A stretch of DNA of 64,000 bases, taken from assembly GCA_907163375.1 (NCBI GenBank), contig CAJQUW010003382.1, forward strand, positions 1 through 64,000, written 5' to 3'. A program made the position numbers and the translations under genes. The notes beneath the pieces were generated by a model that saw only the letters and a program-made list of their open reading frames with translations, was not told the DNA's origin and did no database searches. Position 1 is the first letter of the stretch. Every line of letters begins with the position of its first letter. Positions 10,756 to 23,810 of this stretch are shown one piece after another. The DNA is from Prostheceraeus crozeri (lineage: Eukaryota > Platyhelminthes > Polycladida > Euryleptidae).

Positions 10756-12540
10756 CATGCGGTAAAAACCACCAGCTTTTGTCACCATTTTTCGGCTAAA
10801 ACTGGCAAAAACTGGATAAAACTATTTTTCCAGCATTACTATTTAAGTTTTTTGGGTACATACAATATAAGGGATCATCGTCACTCCTTACTTTATTGAT
10901 GATCGTTAGTCGCATTAAGTTCACTTTACTTTTTCATCATTCGATAAACATTTCGGCCTGTATTTTCACAATTCAACACATTGTATTTTCAGTGTGCACG
11001 CATTTTGTTGTTTTACGAATTTCATTCATTGTAAGATGCAGCAGACGTCCATGCTGGAAGGAAATCGCCTGGCTCTATATAAAAAATCGAAAACAGGCAT
11101 TCCATGAAGCTAAAAGGGTAGGAAAATGTAGAAATCTGGCCTCGGATTTCTACGATTAACTTCCTTGCTGATCTCATCGAACAGCTTGTCTTCTAAATCT
11201 CCCATTGTGATGTCCCACACCCATTGCGATTACACGAATATTACTATGAAATTTATCCTGCACTCCCAGAAGGACGATTAAAAATTTTGCCCTTCAACAT
11301 TTTTCATGTCATGCTAATTTGACCTCACATATTTAGAGGATAAGGTTATGTTAAATGAATTTAAAACCGAAAGTAAAGTTTTGATTGAGCTCAAAATCTG
11401 GAAATTTCAAGAACTTTAAACAAACTTGTATATCACAATAATGTAGAAATTGTTTGTCGCTCTCAGATTCTATTAACAGGTTCAATTTTACAGCTTACTG
11501 GACATGTTCTTTTGTTGAGATTATAACTGAAGCTGTTCAGACATACATTATACCTCACTTTATCAAGATTGCTGGTGCGAACTATGCTATTTAATTATTA
11601 TTTGTTCTTGCAAATCATGATTTCCTGCTACAGTCACAAGCATTAGTACATTTAGTATATTTCTAAAAAAAGTAGAAGTGCATTCTAAGTGACTGTTGCA
11701 CATTGCTTGATTTGGGAGGTGAGATTTTCCGGTGCGGAGACTTTTTGATAGAGTGTTTTCTCTGCGTTCATGAGACCTGGGTTCGAATCTAGATCTGATA
11801 AAACCTAAGCTACTATTAAAACACACTCTACATTCTTGCTGAACACTCAACACAGAAGAATGACAGTGGGATTATTGAAGCTCTTCCACATGAAGAAAGT
11901 GGTTTGCTTAATTTAGTTCTATGTATAAACCAGCTATTGTATATATATAATATATATATATATATATATGTAAATAATACTACAAAAGAAAAAACATCTT
12001 TTATCAGCTGCCGAACGATTTCAGCCGTTTCTGGCTTGTCAAGGCCTTGACAAGCCAGAAACGGCTGAAATCGATCGGCAGCTGATAAAAGATGTTTTTT
12101 CTTTTGTAGTATTATTTACATATTTTATAGCATTTGTATTTTACTTTTTACCTGTATATATATTTTTTTTCATTCATTTGATGATAATTCTGCGAGTATC
12201 TAACAACTTCTGCTACATGAACCAAAGAGCCAAAATGGTGCTGAAGTCTACATTTGTTCTTAAATCACAAGAAAAGGGCAGAGCAATCGTAAAGAAAGAC
12301 AACATCGTTTGTCGTTCGTTATAAAATCATATCATGTGGTTCCATCACAGAATGAATGTCATGTTTTGGAAGATAAGAGTTGCAAACTGCAAACCTGCAT
12401 GCACTGTAATACTTAAACCCCAACTTCCTGTCGATCATTTCGTGAAGAAATAGACTGATTTTCGGAATTTTAGTTTTAGCCGGTTTTTACCTGGTTTTTA
12501 GTGGGAAAAACTATTTTTAGCCGGCAAAAAGCCAACCGTA
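10756..12540. mobile_element. Insertion in the GPCR pseudogene with an 8-bp target duplication (hAT-like size)
   Basis: CATAAAAC occurs at 10748-10755 and again at 12541-12548, while the intact paralogue has the site only once. Both ends are rich in GGCTAAAA / AAAACTGG and their inverted forms, but the terminal inverted repeats are poor. An 8-bp duplication fits hAT elements. No transposase is seen inside, so it would be non-autonomous or decayed. Confidence 0.65.
11966..12123. repeat. Near-perfect 158-bp palindrome
   Basis: Arms of about 79 bp meet at AAGGCCTT (centre 12044/12045) with a single mismatch (GAACGATT versus GATCGATT). It lies next to a TA dinucleotide run (11937-11969). It is probably an inverted MITE or foldback unit within the larger insertion. 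Confidence 0.85.
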
Positions 12541-12806
12541 CATAAAACATCAAATACAGGAACATAAGCGCTCAGTGCATCCGCAATAGACTAACAGAAT
12601 ATCATATTTGGTGCACGGTCTGCCCTTGAGGCCCTCTGAGAATCGGTTGATGCGCACCTCCAAAATGCACTTCTTGTCACGAACATGATGAGAATCAGAT
12701 TCACAGTTCCTACCACCAGAGTAACCACAGGTCCGTAAATCCTCAGCATATTAATATGATAAGTATAATGATGCATGGCAGCCTCTTCACTACATAATTC
12801 GTGTCA

Positions 12807-14829
12807 GGGTTGGAACCGTTCAGGAATTTTCTGACCCAAGCCAACCGGTAACCAGCAAGACGAGGTCAACCCAACCTGATGGCCACGATCGTCTTTTATT
12901 GATTTGAACTTTGTCATTCAAACAGATGCTCCAAAGGGTTCTTCGCTATACATAAATAATTTGAAGGTCATCGGCCTGGACTTCTTTGAAATTTGAGATG
13001 TGAACAAAATTTGCAGCATTTTTCCTAAGGGGTTATCCGCTAACTGTTCTATTCATTTAATCTACTCATTTGAATATTTGGAGATCTTTAAAAACTAAGT
13101 TGCCTTTGAAATAATTTAATTGCAAATATTGTTTATTAAAACATAGTAAACAAAAATGATGAAATAAATGAGCCAACGTATATTCCTAAATTGTTTATTA
13201 AACGACGCGTGTTATCTCGCATGTGTTTCTTTAATGAGTGAATTAGGCTTATTGAGACGCTGGTCGTTCTAAAAATGCAATTAATAACAGATAAACCATG
13301 TGTGATTGACTGTAAGCTACGTCTTTTTCTCATGTGATTTTATAGAAAAGTTGTTATTGTGTTGATTTTAATTTCTGTGTCCGTGGATTATCGTTTAATT
13401 AGCAAGGGTGTGAATCAGTATTAATAATGGGCTAGCGTATAGTATTTTATCCCGCATTTGATTAGCTTATGGATACGCTTTCGTCTACATATGAATAATT
13501 TCAATTTAAATAAATTAGTAGGCCTAGCGCCGACAACTTTTAATTCGTCAAAGTTCCTAATTCGTCGTTTTGAGATGCGCAGGCATGTGAGTAGACAAAA
13601 TCACGAAGCATTAGGCTATTGATGATATTTGTTAAACAATCTTAAAGTCGATCTTAAAAATTTGCAACGGATCATCTATCGGGGATTTCAAATAAGTTAA
13701 GTAAGCAACAGATAAATTGGCTTACTAAATGATAAATAGCCCAATGCATCTTTGTAATTCTTTCATTCTACATTATTTCATTCCTTATATGAAGGTTCTC
13801 GATTATATTGATAATGCTGTGCAACTGAATTGCCCACTCTTGTCAATTTTTCAAAAAATACACTCCTCCAGAGGTGTGCAAAATTGCTACATACGCTATT
13901 AAATTTTGTTTCTTTTTGCATTTTCTGACTATTCTTACAAGATTGAAATACTTGTTCAATATTGATTTGTATCAATAAATGTGTAATGAAAATAATCGCA
14001 CCTTTTTACAAGTTTGATTGGGTGGGCAATTTGCTACAGCTATCACATTTTCTACGTCAGAGTCGGTCCGCTACGCTCCAGAAAGGCACTCCACTCCATA
14101 TGTCTAGTGCATGCGCTCTGGAGGCTCTCCAATCCGCTGTATTCGCGGGTTGGAGTTGGAGGGGCTTTGCTCATTTTGTTTAAGGAGCTGTTCTGAAAGC
14201 TCTACATTCGTCAGTTGGAGGCACTCCACTCCATTAATAAAAAATTGAACTAAATATTCAGTCGACTCATGTGACCAAAATTCCATAGATTGTTTGGCAT
14301 TATCTCCACGTGATACAGCTGACATATTTCAATCCCAAAACAGCATTTATAGCGTATAGAGTCGGAAAGCAACATCGTGCTACTTGAACAGACTTGATCC
14401 TTAATTACCCGATTTATTTAAGATATGCCTTAACTCAGACAAAGACATGAAACTTCCTACATACGATTTGGCCGCGCGCATTAATTATCTGTGAATGGAC
14501 CCCGTCCAAGTCCCGATTCCGCTTCCAGCTATGTTCAAGACCCATTCCGAAGTAATAACTTGTCTGTAGAATAGGAGTGGATTCGTTGAGGTGCTGGCAC
14601 TTTTTGGTCCTCATAACATTATCTTTTGTATTTTAGAATCCATTGCTTCTTGTGACCATAGTAAAAAGGTCTATGAATTCCTGCAAGTCTAACAGGAATC
14701 TCGAACTCTTGAATCAGGATAATCTCTTGGATAGGGCTTGACAGGTATTTCATGATTACTTTATCTATTCAATTCGATATTGAAAGATAAAATAGCACCT
14801 GTTGATTGGCAATTGGACATATAGGTTCC
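12807..14829. other. No gene recognised
   Basis: AT-rich DNA with short chance frames only. Small inverted GGAGTTGGAGG / CCTCCAACTCC-like motifs occur near 14090-14235. Confidence 0.4.
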
Positions 14830-15445
14830 AATTTACAAAAGCAAAAATGACCCAAGGGTGTGTGGCTCATAGAGAGCAACAAAACTTCCTCGGTCATGTA
14901 GTGAAGATCTGCGAACGCGTGTTAGAAAAGAAGATCCGTGATGCAGTTGAGACAAACGAAATGCAGTTCGTCATTATGCCTGATAATCACGCACGCCTTC
15001 TTTCATGTTTGGCAGCTGCAAGAGCCTTCAAAAGAAAGATCTCTACAGTGCCTTCATTGATCTGGAAAATGTTTTGACAGAGTTACGAGGTCAGTGGATT
15101 AATGGATTCTGAGCTGCACACGAGCTGAAGGATGTTTCGTGAAATCTCCCAGACGGTTAGATTTCGTTACCTCAGAGACACGATGGATGAAGGTCGGTGT
15201 GCTGTCACTGCAATGCAAGCTCGTATCCGAAATGGTTGGAGCAAGTTCAGAGAACATGGGACTGAATTCACGAGCAGAGACCAAGAATAACTATGCAGGC
15301 CTCAGAAATATCATGCCATGCGGCAGCGAAACATGGGCCATGACGACCAAGTCTATGAGGCAACCTGAGGTCAACGACATGGGAATGCCGCCTTGGATGT
15401 GTGGTGCCTCTACTCAAGATCGGATCTCTAGCCAAGACAACTGAA
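14830..15445 (+). pseudogene. LINE reverse transcriptase and C-terminal fragments
   Basis: The first piece contains the early RT block (KICERVLEKKIRDAVETNE then MQFVIMP). The second, at about 15139-15445, contains the post-RT region (GSETWAMTTKSMRQPEVNDM, then MCG and DRISSQD). The YxDD core and most of the palm are deleted. Both pieces are typical of animal non-LTR elements. It differs from the endonuclease relic at 5281-8030. Confidence 0.7.
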
Positions 15446-16297
15446 TGTTTCCCGGGATCCCGTTAGTAAAAATCCCTGGATTTAGGGATTTGCAAAATTC
15501 CACAGGATACCGGGAATGCAGTTTCTGAGTCAGATGAAGCTGCTGGCATCACCACACTTCAAGCCAACGTCTCTAGTTAAAAAGCACTTGTTCGATGGGC
15601 ATTTTTACATGTGTAGAAGACTACTTCGACTAGGTATACTTGACGTTGTGACGATTGATTCATTTTCACAGATTTTAAACAAATTTGAAAACTTGAAGGG
15701 AGAGAACCTATAAGTACAATTAGTTTCAACCTATATGAAACATTATGCGCTATTCTAAGTTAATTGAAATCATGAACATTACAAGTAAATTTGGTTTAGC
15801 CAAAACTCCGTTGTGTCAAAGTGCGTGCAACACAACGATTAAAAAATGCGTCTTTTTTCTTCCCTACCTGAGTCAAGAGTCACAAGCAGTGCACTGTTAT
15901 GTACTTCATGTATTGTCAAAAATGTCAAATAACGAGGTATTCACGGGTTGGATTTCGCAAGCTTCTACTTGGCTGTAAGGCGTCCAGATAACTTAACTAA
16001 CCTGTGCTACGTGCGAGTGTGAAGTCATTGCTGAAGGTGTTTCTTGCAACTAAAGTAGGATAGGATGCTAATGATGATTTTAGTATGGCTCCTGTTGACT
16101 TAAAGTAATTACATATTACCATGGAGGCACTGTTGAAAGAAAATTTCACGTATTTTGTCAACGTTGCAAAGCTTGAAGCTGTGAAGCAACTACCTCTGAT
16201 GTTATGACGCCCCTTTTTCGTCTAGGAAGTGAATTGTTGAGTCGATTGTATTTAGGTTGACGGTATGACGTTTTAGTCCTACGTGGCTCCGCACAGA
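15446..16297. other. No gene recognised
   Basis: Only short frames without recognisable motifs. There is a CCCGGGATCC...GGGATTT...GGGATACCGGG-type imperfect inverted repeat near 15450-15515. Confidence 0.35.
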
Positions 16298-16449
16298 GTT
16301 GGAAGTGGGTCGTGGGTCATGGGTCAGGTGGGTCACAAAATCGCGTGGGTCACGTGGGCCGTGGGTCATGTTTTTCCGAAAAGTTGGTGGGTCAGGTGGG
16401 TCGTGGGTCACATTTAGTGTGGGTCAGACTTCGTTGACCCACTTCCAAC
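16298..16449. repeat. GTGGGTC-rich foldback element, copy 1
   Basis: It begins GTTGGAAGTGGGTC and ends with the exact inverse GACCCACTTCCAAC. The inside is built from irregular GTGGGTCRTGGGTCA units. A relative lies at 18686-18832. Confidence 0.75.
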
Positions 16450-16972
16450 CAGTTTGACCCATGATAGATGTGACAATCTCAAATACAGTCAACTTCATAT
16501 ATTCGCATTCTTATCATTCATGAAAAATTATTGAGTCAGTGTCACTAAAAGGGGTTGATGGATGCACACAGTCAAAATATGCAACACTATTGACTTTTAC
16601 AAACCTCATACAGTTTCGAAAGGGGCGGTATTCACACAAATTAAAGGCCCGAAAGCAATTACTGCTGTCTACTGAGAGATGTTGGTTGTTGTTAATTGAT
16701 GGAGAGAAGTTGTTTGAGCACAATTGTGTATGCTCGATTCTGTGTTACTATGTCTGACGATACCCAATTATGTGTGACCTTGATTTCAGAAATACAGCTA
16801 CTGAAGAAGTCCGGTATTCAGTGGTTTTATTCATCTTGAAAATTTCCTTGCAATGCCAGCCGACCTTCGCTTTAGTTGTTTCGTTTGATTTTGTTGGTCA
16901 TCCGTAGAAAATATCCTCTGGTAGAAATTAGAATGGTAAATCTCGGGTAAAGATTGATCAGAGCCTAAAAAT

Positions 16973-17140
16973 TTTCGAAATATGTAATTGATCAAAATAT
17001 CTTGATAATATACATGCTTCATATCTAAAGTATTTAGCCGTTCAATCTACTTTCGCATCATATATTTTATAATATGAATCTATAATCATATATAATATTT
17101 TCGAAATATGTAATTGATCAAGATATCTTGATATAGATCA
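16973..17140. repeat. Short dispersed direct repeats
   Basis: ATTTTCGAAATATGTAATTGATCA occurs at about 16973 and again at 17098 (both end ATATCTTGATA). ACATGCTTCATATCT...AAGTATTTAGCCGTTCAATC at 17011-17050 recurs at 17646-17685. This points to local segmental copying. Confidence 0.6.
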
Positions 17141-18685
17141 TGTGCTCATGAACATTCAATGATGTCAGCCAGGTAGCGTATCTGAAGCGATTCTCCTTTG
17201 TTGCCTCTGTATTTCTTCGAAACGGAACATCGGCGTCCTTCGCGGCAATTTTGAGAGAGATTAGTTGATCCTTCAAATGGCGACATATCGTTGAGATGCT
17301 AATGCTTGGATTGTTCGGGAGCCATTTGAAACTCGATTGTTCGGCATGATGAACGGAATGACCGCATTCAATGGCCATATCCGCTTTAAATATCGAAGAG
17401 CACAAATCAATGTGAATGCATGAAGTGGTATCGTGATTGCTTGCAATGTGATTTTGATTTCTAATACATAGATATTTCGCTCACCTGTGTTAGGTTGAAT
17501 GCTGTCAATTGGTAAATTGAATGCACAACCCGGTATCTTGAAATGATGATTTACTGAACCTGGTACGCTAAATTACAGTCCCGGCAACTTGATTCAATGC
17601 TTTGGTAACAAGAGCGGGAAAAGCTATAATATACCCACTTGTATACATGCTTCATATCTTAAGTATTTAGCCGTTCAATCCACTTTCGCATCACACATGT
17701 TCCATGCATCTCATTGCTCATTCGATACATGCTAATCTCAAATACGATAATTCAAACGATGGTCATTAATCTAGACTTATCCCTTTCACACAGACTTATT
17801 ACGCAGAGCTCTGTGAGGAGATATTTTTTTGACACTTCGTATCAATAAAAAGTTTCGTTTTGATATTTGATTTGGTATCAATGAAAACGAATATTTACAT
17901 GATGTCGCTAGTGATTGTTATCACAACGTAACATTTAACTTAACATGTACTCGTACATATAGCGCCACTCAAATATATCAGTTCATCTAAATGTGCATTG
18001 TAATCTAATTCTTGAATTATAATCTTGTCCTCGTGCAATTTTCTATTCACGCGTTACTCATGCTTATTCCTTATTCCATTTGCTTTTCAATGAATGTCAC
18101 TCTTACATCAAATATGCAACTTTCAACTTAAATCTAACATTAGCGGAAGTTAATGAAATTTGAATCGAAAGTCATCTGAAGCAACAAAATATCAGTTTGA
18201 CGATTTTTCTGTAACAGCTTTCACAGATGTAGTATATGCATAATAAATGCATGAATAAATGATTTAGGTCTACTGCAATCTTTCTTTTAACTTCAATTGA
18301 TTAAGGAATGTAAAATTTGAAATTTAGTCTGTAGGGCCCTCAGCTTAACTAATTATCTCTCTACGAGTTAAATAGGCAGCACTAAAAAGGATAGTCAAGA
18401 ATTATAACAAAAAACAGAATCGTTTAATTTTTTAGAACCTTAGGCATTTGTGGTACATGAACTTTGATTATAAGATAATTTTGATGAGGTCGCATGCAAG
18501 CCTATTTATCATGTGATAAGCGATCTGATACACTTGAATCTTCATAAAAAATCTTAACAACAACTTTGATACTGCGAGGCCTTTACCTAGATAGACCTAG
18601 AATCTTGAATGAAAATGAAACTAAAGGTGATGCCAGAAAAGGAAATTGCATCACATCATACACCCTTGCAGCATATCAAAGATGT
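17141..18685. other. No gene recognised
   Basis: Short open frames only, with AT-rich DNA. Nothing with family motifs is visible apart from the repeat noted at 17646-17685. Confidence 0.35.
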
Positions 18686-18832
18686 GGTGGGTCAGGTGGG
18701 TCGTGGGTCAGGATACCCTGTGGGTCGTGGGTCAGGATACCCTGTGGGTCGGGTGGGTCGTGGGTCATGTTTTCGTGAAAAGTCGGTGGGTCAGGTGGGT
18801 CATGGGTCAAGTTTCATTGACCCACTTCCAAC
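18686..18832. repeat. GTGGGTC-rich foldback element, copy 2
   Basis: It contains three GTGGGTCGTGGGTCAGGATACCCT-type units and ends TTGACCCACTTCCAACTCTGG, matching the terminus of copy 1 in inverse orientation. Open frames here are repeat artefacts. Confidence 0.7.
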
Positions 18833-18849
18833 TCTGGCTCCGTATTTAC

Positions 18850-19643
18850 ATACATAATAGCGCTCAGTCATTGACAGAACTTTTCCACAGCTACTATAAT
18901 AAATTTTATCTGTAGGAATGGTAATGGCTAAATTACTATCGTCTGATAACCACGTATTTTCCATTTGATGACCGTCAATACTTTTTCCATCGTCTGCATT
19001 TAAAGTTTTCCTCTTAGTTTGGGCTCCATATAATATACGAATCATCAGGAAGCAAGCAACTTCCCGCTTGATGCGAACACATTCCCACATTCCCACCTGT
19101 GAATTCCATTTTCTTAGCCGAATGTCCTTTATAAACCCGGACATCCATCAAATAACAATTTGTTACTTCCGTTGTATAAAAACGGCAACAGTAAAATGGT
19201 TCTCTATGCCACTCAAATTCGAATTTTCTATTAGTAGTCCATACGTCATTAAATAACACCAATTTTCCTTCATGACATTCCTTTCTTTGAATCATTCTTA
19301 AACATTCGTCATAAGTTAATACTCGCAGATGTTCAGTTTTTTGCTTTAACCTTCTTTGATCTCCAACAAAGAAAATGAGAGCATCAAACGTTTTCTTTAT
19401 CTTAATGCAATAGAACCGTTTGGATTTATACATCATAATATTTTCTCGATGAAATATATAATGTCTCTCAATTGGTCTTTCGTGATGTGAGCCAGTAAAT
19501 AGACATTCTTGTAGTTTAGGAATATCCCAAATTAATTTTCCTGTCTTTATTGACAAAGCATTGGTTTTGAATATCCGTTGACCATATAAAACAGGGTCAA
19601 CATACGAATCAGAGTCAATGAGATTTTTATTATTCCTGAGCAT
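18850..19643 (-). pseudogene. Envelope-like glycoprotein fragment of an LTR retroelement
   Basis: The main frame (19643-19014) encodes a Cys-rich ectodomain-like segment with LTYDECLRMIQRKECHEG, a YCCRFYTTEVTNCYL strand and a MCSHQAGSCLLPDDSYIIW block. A second frame (ending about 18850) continues the similarity, showing a frameshift near 19014-19040. The pattern recalls retroelement Env glycoproteins of invertebrates, but the exact viral source is not clear. No signal peptide or transmembrane anchor remains. With the gag-like piece at 21720-22130 on the same strand, it looks like the 3' gene of one decayed provirus. Confidence 0.45.
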
Positions 19644-21719
19644 TTTGCATGGACGACAACTTTTGCTATATTACGCGTATACTGAGACTGCTTCGTCACT
19701 CGTGATGATGCACGAAAAGCAGCCATTGTCATTGTATAGCTTGAACTAATCGTTAGTTTCCCGTTATTCTTATTTGACTTACAACATTTTTCAGCCTGAG
19801 TGTTTTTATCTATATCTTTATTGAAAGTTGGTGTACGCTTACTTGGTTGACTATGTAAAGTAAAATCTCATACAGCAGTGGTAGGCAACGCGTGGCCTGC
19901 CGGGACATATTTTGTGGCCCGCCACCGCTTCTCATATATTAAATGGCCAGCGGACATTATTTGAATCGATGACTTGAAAATGACTCACTCCGACTTCGAC
20001 TTTTGGGAGGTGCTTCTAAGGATGAGGGATTCTCTTTAGAATTTCCAAAACCATTAATTGACAACAACATGAGCAATGTAATGGTACAGAAAACAAAAAT
20101 TCACATTCGAATTATCCAACCATCCTCCTTTCGAAATGAATATCTTCTCTTAGAAGCGCAAAATGGTCATCACCTGCGCGAGTCTATGCTAATTCACATA
20201 GTATTCGATGCCCTGCCGAGCATGTTTCTATACATAATAAACCACGCCTCAAAGAACTTAGAGGCTATATTAATTAGACAATGACTGAGAATGGAGGAAT
20301 CTAACCGCAAGATGTTGACAGGCCAACATTTATTTCAAATATTCTTGCTGAATTTCATTTGTATATCACTACACTAATATATATTTCGTATAATCGATTG
20401 GCATTAGCACACATCTACGTGGAGCCGTATGCACGTTTTTTGAAAGTCGTATATGTTTGGGTGACATATGTGCACGTGTGTACATGTAGCATGATCAATA
20501 ATTGTAGGAAAAATCAATTTTATGTTGTGCGGTTTTCAGGCGGATGGTTGCACTGCACTTACAGACCACTGTTTTTCGATGAAATAAGGTAATGTCGGTG
20601 AAATTAATTACCAAAATAGTCAAATTACCGCTTAATTACACAAAAGAGAGTCTTCCATGATTTGTCATAGGCCTTTTCGCTCTTCAATACTTACATGCAA
20701 TGTAGAAAGTAAATCATGATTCCTCAATTAAACAAATTAGTTGCGTGCAATGCTGCTGTATACATTTACATGGAAAATTTTGTTGTGTGATACGATGCAC
20801 GTACGATACTATAGCCCACATGTGCACTTAAAAGTGCGGAAAAAATTATATCAAAACTGTCTCTACAAATTCTCTACTGTCTCTAAAAATTCGTGGCCCG
20901 CTATCCCAACTTGGTTGACCACCACTGACATACAGTGTATGCATTGTTCATTAACGGCTTCATCTGATCGCTACCACTATTTTGTTTACAATAATTCTGG
21001 TCAGTAGCAAATTTAGTTAGTGGAGAAATTTGGTCCTTAACTGAGTCATTGAATAACTTTCACTTTTCCGCCTTCTCCAATAAAACAATCGGTCTTACTT
21101 TGCATTCCTCGGTCTCGAGAATGATTAGCGTATTCGTAGATGACAGATTCCTCCTTGAATGATTCGGCGTCATTCGGACAACATTGTCGCTGTTGTCCTC
21201 CATGCAACTTCGATCATCGGGGATATCATTGAATAACCATTCGAGATTAGCTACATCATCGGCAATTAGGGCTTCCCGTAGATGGCAATGAACGATTTAT
21301 CCGTCACCTGGAATTGTTCATCTTCGACCTCGAATGCCGTTTGAAGATCGTGGTAGTCATCGGTGTCGTAATTGGACTGAAAAGTGTATGAGGAATTCAA
21401 TATTTCATTTTTTAATTCCAATTTTATACTTCATTTTACTCCTGCTACCAGAATATTCATATCTCTTTCATCACGTAAGTGGCTTGTAGTAGAGCATTCA
21501 TTGTTTAATCGATTTTCTTCATTAAGTACGTATGAATGGTCATCATATGCTGTAGAATTTAATGAATATTCGGTATCTTGGATATCATTGATATCTACAT
21601 CATAATCAATGGTAAAGGCATTTTGCGAATTATTATTCTGATAGCTAAACTTATCTCTTGATGGTGAAAATGGAATTTTGTTTTTGCGTTAGTCTTGAAT
21701 AGTTTCTAAACATTACCAT
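19644..21719. other. Interior of the decayed LTR element; no clear pol
   Basis: On the minus strand, around 21010-21360, there is a longer acidic frame with no motif I recognise. No reverse transcriptase, RNase H or integrase core motifs were found, so pol is deleted or beyond recognition. Confidence 0.35.
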
Positions 21720-22130
21720 TATGTCCAACATACTGATTCTGTTGCGGTCTAGGTTGTTGCAAGTCGCATCTTATCCTTTCCCTTGGTTGTTGCGGTCTTA
21801 CGGACGCTGTCGGATTATTAGGCTACATCTCCGACAGACAGGCTGTCCCTCGAGAGTCCATCGATTTGCCATAGGCTTTGTGTTCCACCTCGGTCGTACT
21901 TGTGTACGGTACTGCAATTGGTAATTAGAGTTGTCGTTATCAACTTGATTATCAGATTTAATTTGACTATGAAATTTTGCAGTTGATTTGAGATATCAGT
22001 TACAATTTTATGACTTTCTGTCGCATTATCATCAAATAATATACTTCTCTGGCTGTATAACCTTTGAGCAAAATTGATAACGTCTTCAAACGAAGGCGGA
22101 TCATCTTGAATTAGTATTTTCATAAATCTT
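21720..22130 (-). pseudogene. Gag-like fragment of an LTR retroelement
   Basis: A minus-strand frame begins MKILIQDDPPSFEDVINFA and, after a shift, reads WTLEGQPVCRRC, resembling the start of a gag zinc knuckle (the GxPVCxxC part). The rest of the knuckle is degraded. Strand and order agree with the env-like fragment downstream at 18850-19643. Confidence 0.45.
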
Positions 22131-22229
22131 TTTAATACTCAGGTTGCAGTCCATCGATGAATGCATTTCTAGCAAATGAAGTCCTTACCTATTTACCGTA
22201 AGACAGACTGAATGTCAATATTTTTCACG

Positions 22230-23160
22230 CTTTCTTTCTCAAAAGTCAGCAGGCACAAACTGGCTCGTCGAGACTGCGGCGCTGCGCCATGCTGCGTCTA
22301 TGGGTCGGTCAATGCGCGTAAGTGCCGAAAATGACGCCTCACAGACAGCCGTGGAGCGGCCATTGTTGAAATTTTCGCAAATAAATCGTATGTGCACTGG
22401 AAGGCTTCTCTTTGATTAGACAAAATATGGAGAAGTGTGGAAGTGGGCCTACCGTCGATCCTCTCCTTAAAGTAGTATCTCACCACTTCTAATTCTTCTT
22501 TATCCGGCATTGTTATTCCCAGTCGGCTGAGCGGTTCAATCGTAGCATTGTTGAGAAATTCGTCTCCGTTCGGTATGGTTCCCTGCATAAAACAAAAAAT
22601 TGCAATTGCCCAACTTTTAGTAACTAACTATTACTTAGTGCCACTACGTTTAGAACTAAATCTTCGATAATAAAAAATTGAAACATAATGCTATATGATG
22701 ATCTTATCATACAATATTTCGATTTGATAAATGAAGTCAAGAAAATACTTTATGAAAGGAAAAATATGTCAATAAAGATAATGAAAGGTTCGTGACAATA
22801 ACAAATAAAAGCAAGATTATGATTCACTTCATGAAAATACATATTAATGTTATTTAAATATTATTGTCTTCATGTAATCACATGTGATCACTGACAGCCG
22901 CAAGAACTACACTATCTCTCAGAAGGGCACTCATTTTTCTCGGGCGCGATGGACGGTCACTTTTTCGATCTTTTGTGAAGGCATTGCTTTCTAACAATAT
23001 ATCAGTCAACGTTTCGTCGTTTCTCATTTTATTGAGCAGTTCTTTCATCTCCGATATTAATTCCATGGCCTTTCGCAGATCACATGCATGATTTTGTAGC
23101 GCCGTGTCAATTGGCATCAGTATTCCCAGTATGCGCTTCATAACAACAGCCATTAACATG
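22230..23160 (-). pseudogene. hAT-family transposase relic (ZMYM1-like)
   Basis: Two pieces are seen. 23159-22878 encodes a helical segment (LQNHACDLRKAMELISEMKE, then MRNDETLTDIL) typical of the mid part of hAT/ZMYM1-like transposases. 22588-22230 encodes the C-terminal dimerisation region (AFQCTYDLFAKIS, then APRLSVRRHFRHLRALT) with an in-frame break. The catalytic core is missing. It could be part of a domesticated-type gene, but the stops argue for decay. Confidence 0.5.
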
Positions 23161-23524
23161 AAATTAGGTGGAATTACATGTATTAGTAGACCTACTTCTT
23201 TATTTCTTTATGTATTTTTCGTCATGAATATGCACAAAAGTGTTTACAAGTCTAAGATATGCGCTTGTATTCATAAGTTTTCGCCATGAATACTTACTTA
23301 TTAGCTTTTTAGATCAAGTTGATATACCAGTCTGATATTAGGATAGCGAATTTGCAAGGATGGAAGGAAGGACGGAAAATTTCAGGACGTTTTCGATACT
23401 TGTTGTATTGTAAAAATTGCTGTAGCAAACAACGTGACAATTCGTGACTCACAGGAGCTTGATAATTTTCAATACAGTAAAGAATGCAAAAATTCCGTTA
23501 TTCTAATTTTCTGTTATGCGCAGG

Positions 23525-23810
23525 AGCACGACACTTCCCGAATCCTAAAATCTTTCACAGAAATTTCATGCCATACATTTTTCTGTAATATATTGTGCGA
23601 CATTTCATGAATCCTAGAATCTAATACAGGAACTTAGCAACGATAAGTTTTGCTGTAATACAATGTACGATTTTTCATGAATCTTCTGCAGAAATTTTAT
23701 AACTAGGACTTTTGCTGAAATACGTAGTGCGGCATTTCATGAAGCTTCTCGAATCTTATACAGAAATCTAATAACTAGAAATTCTACAGAAATTTTTATG
23801 GTACTTGTGA
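23525..23810. repeat. Degenerate tandem repeat, about four units of 62-70 bp
   Basis: Units follow the pattern GCGACATTTCATGAATCCTA, ACAGAAATTT, then TTTTGCTGTAATACAATGT. Starts are at about 23525, 23595, 23665 and 23727. Units differ at many positions. Confidence 0.65.

Larger units (their letters stand above)
9965..12806 (-). pseudogene. GPCR pseudogene, split by an insertion
   Basis: Two blocks align in order with the open GPCR gene at 30738-31829: 9965-10755 (3' half, including the intracellular-loop segment around 10270-10345) and 12549-12806 (5' part). The similarity continues past the stop into about 90 bp of 3' flank (9875-9965 versus 30650-30737), so the copies arose by DNA duplication. 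Stops, frameshifts and deletions are present. Between the blocks sits 10756-12540, which is absent from the intact paralogue. Confidence 0.8.

Noticed and set aside
18566..18915. Three overlapping Gly/Ser/Trp/Val-rich frames
   Set aside because: Translation of GTGGGTC tandem repeats in three frames.
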